This document shows positions 55,926 to 64,000 of a DNA stretch of 64,000 nt, in pieces. The notes beneath the pieces are model-generated. The model was given only the letters and a program-made list of their open reading frames with translations. It was not told the DNA's origin and ran no database searches. This DNA is from Saprospiraceae bacterium (GTDB taxonomy: Bacteria > Bacteroidota > Bacteroidia > Chitinophagales > Saprospiraceae): positions 186,001 through 250,000 of the forward strand of contig JADJJU010000023.1 of NCBI GenBank assembly GCA_016706365.1, written 5' to 3'. The translations under genes were made by a program, and so were the position numbers. How positions within the stretch are numbered: the stretch's first letter is position 1; every line of letters begins with the position of its first letter.

Positions 55926-58064
55926 ATGATGAGACAACTGACACTTCTTTTTGTTTGCATATTCTGCTTGGGACAAATTAGTAAAGCACAATTTTATTAT
56001 CCAAACACCAAAACCGTTGACAGCAGCGATACATGGCACAATGTAACAGTAAAAGACCCATACCGCTGGCTCGAAAACCTAAAGCAATCGGAAGTAGTTG
56101 ATTGGTTTAAAGTACAAGCAAAATTTACTGATAGTATTTTGAGTAAATTATCTTATACCAACATACTATTTAATGAACTTGCTGAATTAGATATAGCACA
56201 ACCTGAACAGAAAGGCGGTGTTAAACGAATAGGCAATTCCATTATTTATGGTCAGGTAAAATCTGGTGAAAGCAAACTAAAAATTTACAGGCAGTTTGAC
56301 AATGGGGCTTCACCAAAAGTAATTGCCTCACCAGATATGTGGGGAGACAATTACAACATACGTAGTTACGATATAGACCCTTCTGAAAAATATATGGCTA
56401 TCTATGCTTTGGAAGGTGGAAAGGAAATAAACCATGTAAAAATTTATAGCATTTTGGAAGACAAAATATTGCCTGATAAAATTGAGGGTAGTTACAAAGG
56501 GTTTATGAATAATCAAAATGGAGTACTTTATTATGTTCAACGTCCTACATATGACCCACACGAAATGTATTCTCACAATGATGAAATATTTAGAACACAT
56601 GCCATTGGCACAGACAGTGCAAGTGACAAAGTAATCACCAGCAAGCATACTAATCTTGAAATAATGAATTTTAGTGACGGCAGATACCTCTGGGAAATAA
56701 AAACATTTGAAGGATGTAATTATGAGTTTGCAATGGTAGTACCGGATGAAGTATGGTATCGCAATCCGGCTGCTAATACAAAATGGCAAAAGTTATTTCA
56801 CAGTCAAGACCAGGTATATTCCTTCAATTATTACAATAATAAACTTTACTATCCCACGTATAAGAACGCCCCAAATGGTAAATTAAATGTGTTGGATTTG
56901 AATAATCCTTCTGCAGCCTCTAAAACCATTTTAACAGAACAAACAGATCCACTGGACGAGGGAGCCATTACTCAAACAAAAAATTACCTTATTGTTCCCT
57001 TCATTAAGAATGGTATTTCCACTTATTCTAAATTCATTTATTTGCCCACCAATAAAATTACCTCATCACCATTTAAAGAAAATACAGCTAGAATACGGTA
57101 TATAAGAAACAAGATCAAAAACGACAGTCTTTTAATAGTGAGAGAAAGTTGGATAAATTTTCCGCAGGTTACAAATGCTCATATTGGAAGCAATAAAGAA
57201 ACAGCAAGCAAATACTATCTTAATAATTCGGTGCCATTTGCAGATGATTTAATGGCAGAAGAAATAGAAATAGCGAGCTATGATGGCACATTAATTCCAT
57301 TGACCATTATCCGAAGAAAAGATTTAAAACTGAACGGAAAGAATATAGCCATATTAAATGGATATGGTGCCTATGGAACTTCTATGACTCCTCAATTTAC
57401 TCAAACTCATGCACTGCTTGCAAACAAAGGAGTAATAGTATGTATTGCACATGTAAGAGGTGGGGGCGAAAAGGGTGACAACTGGCATGTAGGAGGTACT
57501 AAACAGAGCAAGCCTAATACCTGGAAGGATTTTATTAGTTGTGCAGAATATTTAATTAGCAAAGGCTATACCACATCAACTCATTTAGCATGTGAAGGTG
57601 GAAGTGCAGGCGGAATTCTTATTGGCAGGGCTATCACCGAACGCCCTGACCTTTGGGCTTGTGCAGTATCCGAGGCAGGTGTAATGAATGTTTTACGTTA
57701 CGAGTATTCTACGGGTGGCAAAACCCAGGCAGCTGATTTTGGAACAGTAGACAATATCAATGATTTTTTCTCTATGATGGAAAGCGACGGCGTATTACAT
57801 GTTCAAAAAGGAGTTAACTATCCTGCCATGTTAGTGGTAACCGGATGGGACGACCAAAGAGTTAATTGTTGGCAGGGGGGGAAATTTGCTGCGGCAACTC
57901 AAAGCGCTTCATCATCAGGTAAACCAGTTTTGTTAAAGGTAAACTTCAAAGGGGGGCATAATGGTGATGCAACCGACAAACAAGCAAGTTTGAAAGAACA
58001 GGCTGCCAAATATGCTTTTGTACTTTGGCAATGCGGATTTGACAAGGTTAATAAGTACAACTGA
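55926..58064 (+). CDS. prolyl oligopeptidase (S9A), secreted
   Basis: The start at ATG 55926 or 55929 gives a signal peptide (MMRQLTLLFVCIFCLGQISK); in-frame TTG 55896 and ATG 55905 precede it. The 712-residue enzyme has an N-terminal seven-bladed propeller (SDTWHNVTVKDPYRWLENLK) and a C-terminal alpha/beta hydrolase domain with catalytic Ser in GGSAGG, Asp in WDDQRV and His in KGGHNG. It cleaves short peptides after proline, probably in the periplasm. Confidence 0.9.
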   Translation: MMRQLTLLFVCIFCLGQISKAQFYYPNTKTVDSSDTWHNVTVKDPYRWLENLKQSEVVDWFKVQAKFTDSILSKLSYTNILFNELAELDIAQPEQKGGVKRIGNSIIYGQVKSGESKLKIYRQFDNGASPKVIASPDMWGDNYNIRSYDIDPSEKYMAIYALEGGKEINHVKIYSILEDKILPDKIEGSYKGFMNNQNGVLYYVQRPTYDPHEMYSHNDEIFRTHAIGTDSASDKVITSKHTNLEIMNFSDGRYLWEIKTFEGCNYEFAMVVPDEVWYRNPAANTKWQKLFHSQDQVYSFNYYNNKLYYPTYKNAPNGKLNVLDLNNPSAASKTILTEQTDPLDEGAITQTKNYLIVPFIKNGISTYSKFIYLPTNKITSSPFKENTARIRYIRNKIKNDSLLIVRESWINFPQVTNAHIGSNKETASKYYLNNSVPFADDLMAEEIEIASYDGTLIPLTIIRRKDLKLNGKNIAILNGYGAYGTSMTPQFTQTHALLANKGVIVCIAHVRGGGEKGDNWHVGGTKQSKPNTWKDFISCAEYLISKGYTTSTHLACEGGSAGGILIGRAITERPDLWACAVSEAGVMNVLRYEYSTGGKTQAADFGTVDNINDFFSMMESDGVLHVQKGVNYPAMLVVTGWDDQRVNCWQGGKFAAATQSASSSGKPVLLKVNFKGGHNGDATDKQASLKEQAAKYAFVLWQCGFDKVNKYN

Positions 58065-58536
58065 AAATTACACAAGGAGGCAACGGATGTGCAATAGTGT
58101 GGCTGTCTTTTGTATACTTTATTGGACAGAAAAATGATAAAGTTTAAGTTCTGTTCTTCGTTGAAAATTCAGTGGTAAAAATCTTATTATTAAGATTGAT
58201 ACTAAGTTTGAAAATAGATCATTGTAAGACTCGATAAATCCTTGCAATCATTAAGATATATTCTTCAACAAAAGGTTTGAAAGTAATTGAAACCTCTTAC
58301 TCACGTTAATGAATGCACTCAAAAAATCCCTGGTCGATTATTACCTCTATCCCATCAGCTCACCTCTCAGTTCCGGCAACTATATTTCAACAATTATAAT
58401 AATTAACATTTTTTTACGATTGATATGTGACTATTGAAGATATTGATGAGCTTTGGGTGACTTTAATCTCATAAATTAATCTTCATTGCGGTCGCAAAAC
58501 AAGGAGAAGTATTTATCACCCCTATTTTAAAAAAAA
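58065..58536. other. spacer without recognised gene, upstream of the GTPase operon
   Basis: This 470-base gap contains no convincing frame. A weak promoter-like pair (TTTG at 58453 and TAATCTTC about 21 bases later) lies close to the start of the next gene, and AAGGAG at 58501-58506 precedes the ATG by about 30 bases. No strong terminator is seen after the peptidase gene. Confidence 0.35.
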
Positions 58537-59562
58537 ATGAACCAAAGAACCATCACTGCTACTGGTCTCTTTTTAGGGATTCTTGCCGTATTGTTAATTA
58601 GTGTGAGTTTTTATCAGACCTGGATCGGACTCAAACAAATTTTTGGACCCGCCTCTTTTATAATTGCTTTAGTATTATCCCTGCTGCTCTTGTTCCTTTG
58701 CTGGCTTATCAGAGATGCAAAGATTCAGGGTCGTTCCACCACCAGTTTGCTTTGGATATACATTTTCATAGCTTCATTTTGCTTCATAGCAAACTTTAAT
58801 GCACTGTACACCAGATTCATGAGGACTGACATTTATACCAATGAACTTCGCAATATCAATGAGCAATACAACAGCCTGGAGACAGCTGTGCAATCTAAGT
58901 TGAGTTATAAATATGATAAGGAAACTTCTCAGAATATTGAGATAAAGAAGAAACAATTGATGGAGCAGATCAAAGATCCGGGCAATAAAGGGATTGGCGA
59001 CAGAGCACTCTCACTGATCAGAGACATCGAGAAATTGTCCAGCCAAAAAGTGGATTTACTCACTCCGGTAGGTAAAGATTACGAAGATCTTGCTCAAAGA
59101 ATGGGTAAGCAAATTGACAACATTCTTTCAGATTTATCTACAGATGAGCAAGCATTGAAAGCTGATATTAATAGCGCTGTTACAAAATATAATGCGAAAA
59201 TTCAGGAAGTTTTATTGCTCCCTACATCTGAGCAGGACAAGGTCTCACAAGGCTTGATTGATGAGTCTCTTGCAGAATATAATAAGCTTGGTACCAGAGC
59301 AAATACTATTCTTGGAGATGAAAAATTTGCTTTCGAACCGGTTGTTTCAAAAACGCAGGAAGTTGGAAAAATAGGATATGCATTTGATCACGCCATCAAG
59401 AACTTCGGAATGTATCAGTTTGTGGTTTTGGCAGGATGTATATTGCTGGACTTTGTGATTGTAATTATCATCTTGCTGGTAGTGACACCGGAAAGCAAAG
59501 TCAACAATAATGGAAGTGTTTTTACAAACAAGAGAAGCGGAAAGACTTTAATACCCAAATAA
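58537..59562 (+). CDS. membrane protein with four spans and a coiled coil, first gene of the GTPase operon
   Basis: The 341-residue protein has three N-terminal spans (about 9-27, 40-58 and 70-88: LFLGILAVLLISVSF; IALVLSLLLLFLCW; WIYIFIASFCFIANF), a long helical domain (about 100-280, with KLSYKYDKETSQNIEIKKKQ) and a C-terminal span near 292-316 (VVLAGCILLDFVIVIIILLV). I do not recognise a family. It is followed after 12 bases by the P-loop gene and looks like the membrane anchor or sensor of this set. Confidence 0.65.
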   Translation: MNQRTITATGLFLGILAVLLISVSFYQTWIGLKQIFGPASFIIALVLSLLLLFLCWLIRDAKIQGRSTTSLLWIYIFIASFCFIANFNALYTRFMRTDIYTNELRNINEQYNSLETAVQSKLSYKYDKETSQNIEIKKKQLMEQIKDPGNKGIGDRALSLIRDIEKLSSQKVDLLTPVGKDYEDLAQRMGKQIDNILSDLSTDEQALKADINSAVTKYNAKIQEVLLLPTSEQDKVSQGLIDESLAEYNKLGTRANTILGDEKFAFEPVVSKTQEVGKIGYAFDHAIKNFGMYQFVVLAGCILLDFVIVIIILLVVTPESKVNNNGSVFTNKRSGKTLIPK

Positions 59563-59574
59563 TTCAAAGTAGAG

Positions 59575-60513
59575 ATGATCAATATAAATGAAAACCTGAC
59601 CCCATTATCTTTTGGGGATGAAAATGATGGTGAATTAAAGCCATTGCCATTTGAACCCAAGAGAAACCGAAGCGAGGACTTTGTACCAATAGCAAAATCG
59701 AATGCTGATGCAATCGATCATAAGGATAGCAATTTTGTATTTTTCTTTGGAACGGCAGAATCCGGCAAATCAGTGATTTTGTCATCAATGCTGTATTATT
59801 TAAGTTCTAAAGCTGGAGTGCTTCGTCCAAAATTAAATACTCCCAATACTAAGGAAGCTCAGGTTCTTTTGTCGGATTTTTTCGAAAATATAAGGCAAGG
59901 AATATTGCCCAACAGGACAACCAGAGATCAGGTAACCCGCCTGGATTTTATTTTTGAACCGAACAACAAGTCCAAAAAAGTTGTGCCTATCCAATTGACA
60001 TTTCTCGAATCATCAGGAGAGAATCACAATGAGATCAGAAGGGGAGGAAAATACCACAGCAGCATCGAATCATATTTGAATGCTAATATTCCTTTGACTT
60101 TCATAATTGTCACCAGCTATGAATCCGCTCATAAGGATGATACGCTGATTAATGAATTTTTGGATGAGCTGGAAAGAAAGGGCAAAAATCTCAAGTCAGT
60201 AAATGTGATACTTGTTGTTTCAAAATGGGATAAATCCGGCAGATTAGATGTTTCTAATCCGGAAGAATTGGATGAATTTATTACAGAACGTCTCAGCAGA
60301 ACCAGCCAGAGAATCAATACCTATGGCCTGACAAAAACATTTTATACCATCGGTAGTATAGAACATGTAAATGGTGAAGAGCGAATAGGAGTATTAAGTC
60401 TGGCGACTGCAGAAGTGCTTTCAAAATGGCTTTACAGCAGTATCGTAGGTTACGATTTGGATTATGAAGGTACTTTTTGGGAAAGATTAAAATTCAGCCT
60501 GAGTAATCAATGA
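59575..60513 (+). CDS. P-loop GTPase-like protein
   Basis: The 312-residue soluble protein has G1 FFGTAESGKS (residues 57-66, GxxxxGKS), a G3-like FLESSGE (143-149, with Glu in place of the Asp of DxxG) and a G4-like SKWD (216-219, where NKxD is usual). This order fits TRAFAC-type GTPases, and resembles the 'double-GTPase' group described for GTPase-associated bacterial systems, though I cannot confirm membership. The altered G3 and G4 may change nucleotide preference or hydrolysis. It has no membrane span. Its last four bases overlap the next gene, so the two are translated together. Confidence 0.75.
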   Translation: MININENLTPLSFGDENDGELKPLPFEPKRNRSEDFVPIAKSNADAIDHKDSNFVFFFGTAESGKSVILSSMLYYLSSKAGVLRPKLNTPNTKEAQVLLSDFFENIRQGILPNRTTRDQVTRLDFIFEPNNKSKKVVPIQLTFLESSGENHNEIRRGGKYHSSIESYLNANIPLTFIIVTSYESAHKDDTLINEFLDELERKGKNLKSVNVILVVSKWDKSGRLDVSNPEELDEFITERLSRTSQRINTYGLTKTFYTIGSIEHVNGEERIGVLSLATAEVLSKWLYSSIVGYDLDYEGTFWERLKFSLSNQ

Positions 60514-62087
60514 GCAGTGATATCAACTTAATTGCTTTTGGAACCTTTGGGAACCCAAACGGATTTAAGCAAACCTTTTTTAAAGGGAGTAAAGAGCTCG
60601 CAAAGAGTATCAGGACATTTGATCTTAAAACAGATGCCATAAAACTCTTTCCCGGGAACAAAGTGTATGCTATCAGAAAAGAGTCCGCCAATAACTTCAA
60701 TGTTATTTCCTATGCGGTGTATTCCTTTGCAAAGGAGCAGAATTCAGAGCGGGGAGGAACATTTATTGGCTCCGGCATTCTCTTTGTGAATCAAATAGCT
60801 GAGGAGAATATTACCATTAGTCTTTTAAATGAATTTCAACAAAATCTTGTAAGTAATAATACGCAAAATGACATCATAACGGTGAATCATTCTGATCAAT
60901 TTTCAGTCAGCAAATTGAAAGATTTTGACAAATTGGAACACAATCTCAGAGACTTGAAAGATTTGAATTTTGAAAAGTTCTCCAGTACTAATTTGGTTGT
61001 TTACACGGAATTAAATTCAAATAAACTGCAACAAAGCTTAAAGAAAGCAATTGAAATACTGAATGTATATGATACCATTTATTTTACGGAAAGTGTAGAA
61101 GTAGCGGAATTCGTGCATCGGCAGGGATTATTTAAACTTGTACAGATTGATGGTTTTGAACTGGAAATTGAAAAATACAGGAATGAAAAAAAACAGTTTT
61201 TAGATTCAATCATTGCAGAATTTGAAGAGGAAAAAAAAATAGCAGAGGTTCAAAAAACCAAATGGCTGGAAAAACAAAAAAAGCAAATAGCAGATAGCGA
61301 AAAAGTACACAAGGAGAACGGTCTAAAAATTGATGAGGCAAAAAATGCATTGAATAATGCAAATCAAAAATTTATAAGTTATCACAAGAAAATTGATGAC
61401 GCTGTTCTTCAATTAAAATCCGGCAAGAATCCTGAAAAAATCAGACAAACTCTTGATGGTAACAAAAGGGCATTTACTGAAAGTCTTCTTCAACTTTCTT
61501 CAGAAATAAGGTTAGAAGATGTTACCAAATCCCATTCCGGTACAGAAATAAAGCAAGGCTGGCAACCGAAGAGTGAAGAGTATTATAAGAATAAAGAAGA
61601 CCAAAAGGATCAACAGAATCGGGGATCCGGATTTGATATTTACAAAGTCTTTTCTTTTACACTCCTCTTGTTGTTGGGAGGCACTTTTGTGTATTTTTTA
61701 TATTTCGACAGCCAGAGAAATAATAAACAAATAGCTGCTTATCGAACCCCAATAAAAGTTGCCGGTGAATTTGTGATTCCCCGGGCTCCAACACCGCAAC
61801 TCAATCCAAAGCCTAATTACGAACTTGGCAAACAGGAATATGAGTTATTAGCACAAAAGCCCATTAGGCTAATGGAAGTAAAACAAATAGCCCAAATTTT
61901 GTTCGATACTTATCCTGCTGAAATTAAAAATATTTACGCCAATCAGCTCGAAATATACGCCGGCCATTTGGTAGAACTGAATAGAAACTGTTTTGATGAA
62001 AATAACAAGTTGTTCTATTTTGCAAGAGATACAATCAGGCATATCCCTGCTTACCAGGACCCCGCTAAAGTTTTAGAGGATAAATAG
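60510..62087 (+). CDS. coiled-coil membrane protein with GTPase-system-like N-terminal domain
   Basis: The 525-residue protein overlaps the GTPase gene at ATGA. Its N-terminal domain (1-210) is unassigned; the segment NSERGGTFIGSGILFVNQ loosely recalls the N-terminal modules of GTPase-associated proteins (inference). Residues 225-335 form a long charged coiled coil (KKIAEVQKTKWLEKQKKQIA), residues 381-399 a single membrane span (FSFTLLLLLGGTFVYFLYF) and the C-terminus (about 400-525) an extracytoplasmic or cytoplasmic tail. It is probably the effector or tether of the operon; activity is unknown. Confidence 0.65.
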   Translation: MSSDINLIAFGTFGNPNGFKQTFFKGSKELAKSIRTFDLKTDAIKLFPGNKVYAIRKESANNFNVISYAVYSFAKEQNSERGGTFIGSGILFVNQIAEENITISLLNEFQQNLVSNNTQNDIITVNHSDQFSVSKLKDFDKLEHNLRDLKDLNFEKFSSTNLVVYTELNSNKLQQSLKKAIEILNVYDTIYFTESVEVAEFVHRQGLFKLVQIDGFELEIEKYRNEKKQFLDSIIAEFEEEKKIAEVQKTKWLEKQKKQIADSEKVHKENGLKIDEAKNALNNANQKFISYHKKIDDAVLQLKSGKNPEKIRQTLDGNKRAFTESLLQLSSEIRLEDVTKSHSGTEIKQGWQPKSEEYYKNKEDQKDQQNRGSGFDIYKVFSFTLLLLLGGTFVYFLYFDSQRNNKQIAAYRTPIKVAGEFVIPRAPTPQLNPKPNYELGKQEYELLAQKPIRLMEVKQIAQILFDTYPAEIKNIYANQLEIYAGHLVELNRNCFDENNKLFYFARDTIRHIPAYQDPAKVLEDK

Positions 62088-62116
62088 ATTTGGCCGATGA
62101 AATTTAAAGGCATTGT

Positions 62117-63079
62117 TTATTTTTTCAACAGCTCTGCTAACTCAAGCAACTCCTTTGACTTACTATAATCCGGGTTTTGTGCAAATTCTAATATTAGACT
62201 TCTGGGAGTATAACCATCCTTAGCTTTGAAGTCGGGATCAGCACCATATTCGAGCAAAATCTGTGCTATTTCCCAATTTCCGTTATAGCAAAGATCCCAC
62301 ATTATACTTGTCTTACTATCAATTGAGTTATTCATAAATATTACTTCAGGATCAGCTCCATTTTCAAGCAGAACCCGCACAGAGCCTTTTGGATCTCTAC
62401 TTGAGCTTGATGCTGATAATAAGGCCGGTCGATCGTAATAAATATCACGTGCATTCGGATCTGCACCTTTTTGAATCAAAAAAAAAATCAAATCCGGGTT
62501 TCCTCCGGCACAGGCAGTTATAAAAATAGGACTTTCACCCTGAATATCTGCAATTTTCAATGTAGCTCCAGCCTCGAAAAGTAGCTTTACATTTTGAAGA
62601 AAATCCTTTTGGTGATGCAGGGTATAGGCAGCTTCAGCTATGGCATATCCTAATAATTCTCCTTCTTTAGATGCTAATTCCGGATTTTGTTCAATCCATT
62701 TCTTAACACCGGAAGTGTCTGCTCTCTGGATAAGTCTGGCTACTTTTTCTAAATTAGCATCTTCAAAAATTGGTTTTGCTTCCTCTCTTTTAATTGCAGC
62801 TCTTCTTTTCATTTTGTCCAACTGAGGGAGTAAAGCAAAAAAGCATATTGGTATTATTACCAATGCTAATCCTAAATAACGGGTCCAGGTCCAGGGAAGT
62901 AAATTGAGCGTCAATAATATAAGCATTAAAAATAAAGCCAAATAATTGATTCCTTCACTCAATCCTTTTGTAGCAGCATCGCCGCCCTTTGAGGGGAAAA
63001 TTGTCATACCAATGAAAATCAGAGCCAGGAAAGCTATGATGATCCAATTAAGAAATGTCACTAATTTAAGAATGGTCAT
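62117..63079 (-). CDS. ankyrin-repeat membrane protein
   Basis: With the start at ATG 63079 the protein has 320 residues: two or three membrane spans (about 5-25, FLNWIIIAFLALIFIG; and 48-90), then about five ankyrin repeats (about 115-320: GESPIFITACAGGNPDLIFF, LIQKGADPNARD, VRVLLENGADPE, AQILLEYGADPD). Ankyrin repeats bind protein partners. The longer frame from 63130 adds 17 residues before the first span. It converges on the GTPase operon, ending 30 bases from it, so it may belong to the same accessory unit (inference). Confidence 0.8.
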   Translation of the reverse strand: MTILKLVTFLNWIIIAFLALIFIGMTIFPSKGGDAATKGLSEGINYLALFLMLILLTLNLLPWTWTRYLGLALVIIPICFFALLPQLDKMKRRAAIKREEAKPIFEDANLEKVARLIQRADTSGVKKWIEQNPELASKEGELLGYAIAEAAYTLHHQKDFLQNVKLLFEAGATLKIADIQGESPIFITACAGGNPDLIFFLIQKGADPNARDIYYDRPALLSASSSSRDPKGSVRVLLENGADPEVIFMNNSIDSKTSIMWDLCYNGNWEIAQILLEYGADPDFKAKDGYTPRSLILEFAQNPDYSKSKELLELAELLKK

Positions 63080-63259
63080 TATTTTAATGTTTACCGGGAT
63101 TTTGCAACAAGTTAAATACCCATTATTCAATCTCCTGAAAGTGAATAGAAAAATCTAATTGAATAGGGTTGAAAAGCCACCAGAGTGCCGTGTTTTCAAG
63201 ATTAAATTATTAAAGATTTCTTTGAATTCCGGGAGTCAATTCGGTAGTTCTTATGCTGA

Positions 63260-63527
63260 TCTGGTATAGCTCAGGATTATAATTATACTCATGTCCTTCC
63301 AGATGGATATCAGAAGATTACTGTTATTGGAGACTCCCTGACACTTCTTACTAATGATTCCGCACCATTTGATTATTAAAAGTATCTCAACTTCACCTGC
63401 TCTGAAATTTTCTGTTACAGATAGCCTTCAGAGAGAGAATAGTGTCGCAAATTCACTTTCCAATATTTGGATTGATAAGACCAGACTAGATATCGGTTTT
63501 TACCGGGATCAGCGTTTTATTAAGACC
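63260..63527 (+). pseudogene. relic of a plus-strand gene
   Basis: Two plus-strand frames look coding-like: one (63260-63379) includes YTHVLPDGYQKITVIGDSLT and ends at TAA 63377-63379; the other, in a different frame, includes SPALKFSVTDSLQRENSVAN and SLSNIWIDKTRLDIGFYRDQ. A frameshift joins them, and the sequence then runs into the antisense 3' end of the next gene, so no product is expected. The family is unknown. The rest of 63080-63508 holds nothing else recognised. Confidence 0.3.
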
Positions 63528-64000
63528 TTGGACCCAAAACTTCTTGAGTCCTTCATATTATTTGCACTTATCCAATAAACTCCAGCAGGGATATTCATTG
63601 AATTTAATGATATTTCAGAAACATTTGATGAACGCTGCCATGTCTGAATTTTTTGTCCCTGGGCATTCCACAAGCTGAAACGGATTGTTTGATCCGGTAA
63701 ATCTGAGGTATCCAGATAAAATACATCATTTGTAGGATTGGGATAAATTTTCCACTTAGCCTGTTCTGCAGGCGAAGCTTCCGAAGAGGATATTAACCTT
63801 TTTATTTTTATACTCTTACAACCAATATTATCAGCAGTATTAATATCATAGGGCATGAGAAGAGGGTATGCGAAAATGCAAGGCATATAAAATTCAATTG
63901 AATCGCCGGCATCAGTAAAGGCATAATTATAAAGACTTAATTGTATATTGAACTTACTGGATTCATTTTGTCCTAAGGACACAATTTCGTCTTTTGTATG
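63509..64000 (-). CDS. secreted protein with T9SS C-terminal sorting domain (partial)
   Basis: The frame is open to the right window edge, so only the C-terminal 163 residues are seen. Residues about 80-160 of the visible part are a Por secretion C-terminal sorting domain (KWKIYPNPTNDVFYLDTSDL, WNAQGQKIQTWQ, IPAGVYWISANN, ending GSKVLIKR). This domain directs export across the outer membrane by type IX secretion and is removed on attachment. The function lies outside the window. Confidence 0.85.
   Translation of the reverse strand, partial: HTKDEIVSLGQNESSKFNIQLSLYNYAFTDAGDSIEFYMPCIFAYPLLMPYDINTADNIGCKSIKIKRLISSSEASPAEQAKWKIYPNPTNDVFYLDTSDLPDQTIRFSLWNAQGQKIQTWQRSSNVSEISLNSMNIPAGVYWISANNMKDSRSFGSKVLIKR

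Noticed and set aside
1..64000. tRNA or rRNA genes
   Set aside because: No cloverleaf with the conserved GTTCRA arm or rRNA core segments was noticed on reading either strand; a tRNAscan run would settle it.

Overview
The window is a stretch of chromosome from a member of the Bacteroidota, most likely a Saprospiria- or Chitinophagia-like environmental lineage (this placement is inference). The signs are type IX secretion (Por) C-terminal sorting domains at 44239-47368 and 63509-64000, many SPII lipoproteins, promoters of the TTTG / TAnnTTTG type, a division and cell-wall (dcw) cluster in the usual Bacteroidota order, and a DNPR-type (meso-diaminopimelate) MurE. Intergenic DNA is rich in degenerate repeat words and small hairpins. 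No rRNA, tRNA, insertion sequence or true CRISPR array was seen.

Layout. 1-5321: end of a type II NADH dehydrogenase, three FKBP-type peptidyl-prolyl isomerase paralogues around the nanoRNase gene nrnA, then prfB with a programmed +1 frameshift. 5322-9000: repeat-filled spacer, a stand-alone CBM48-like protein and a GH31 alpha-glucosidase. 9303-13074: lipoprotein, ECF sigma factor and a membrane-anchored partner. 13093-17323: short-chain dehydrogenase, unknown small proteins and a MazG/PRA-PH-like pyrophosphohydrolase, separated by repeats. 17421-23386: tetR-tolC-mfp-RND efflux operon with two recognisable TetR operators; the RND pump is frameshifted and lacks its C-terminus, where a palindromic repeat array begins. 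23508-24843: frameshifted OsmC-like gene, a membrane protein and gene relics. 25210-41088: dcw cluster mraZ-rsmH-ftsL-ftsI-murE-mraY-murD-ftsW-murG-murC-ftsQ-ftsA-ftsZ, with MraZ boxes upstream. 41145-42000: a 114/115-bp tandem repeat and a degenerate relative. 42312-47903: two small membrane proteins, a saccharopine-dehydrogenase-like protein, a secreted metalloprotease and a DUF3293-like protein. 48070-53418: tetR-ABC-hlyD-tolC export cluster whose ABC ATPase has lost most catalytic motifs. 53616-58064: lipoprotein, DUF2490-like, VOC-like and prolyl oligopeptidase genes. 58537-62087: a tight three-gene operon of a membrane coiled-coil protein, a P-loop GTPase-like protein and a coiled-coil protein with one membrane span. 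This is the best candidate for an undescribed system, and a membrane ankyrin protein converges on it. 63509-64000: C-terminus of a secreted protein.

Genes working together. The dcw cluster supplies lipid II synthesis and the divisome. The TetR circuit appears to autoregulate an RND pump. The second TetR precedes a tripartite exporter. Four single-base frame breaks (RND, OsmC, murC, metalloprotease) lie in short homopolymers, three of them in CCCGG/CCCGGG. As murC is normally essential, at least some are probably sequence errors. The prfB frameshift is genuine and programmed.
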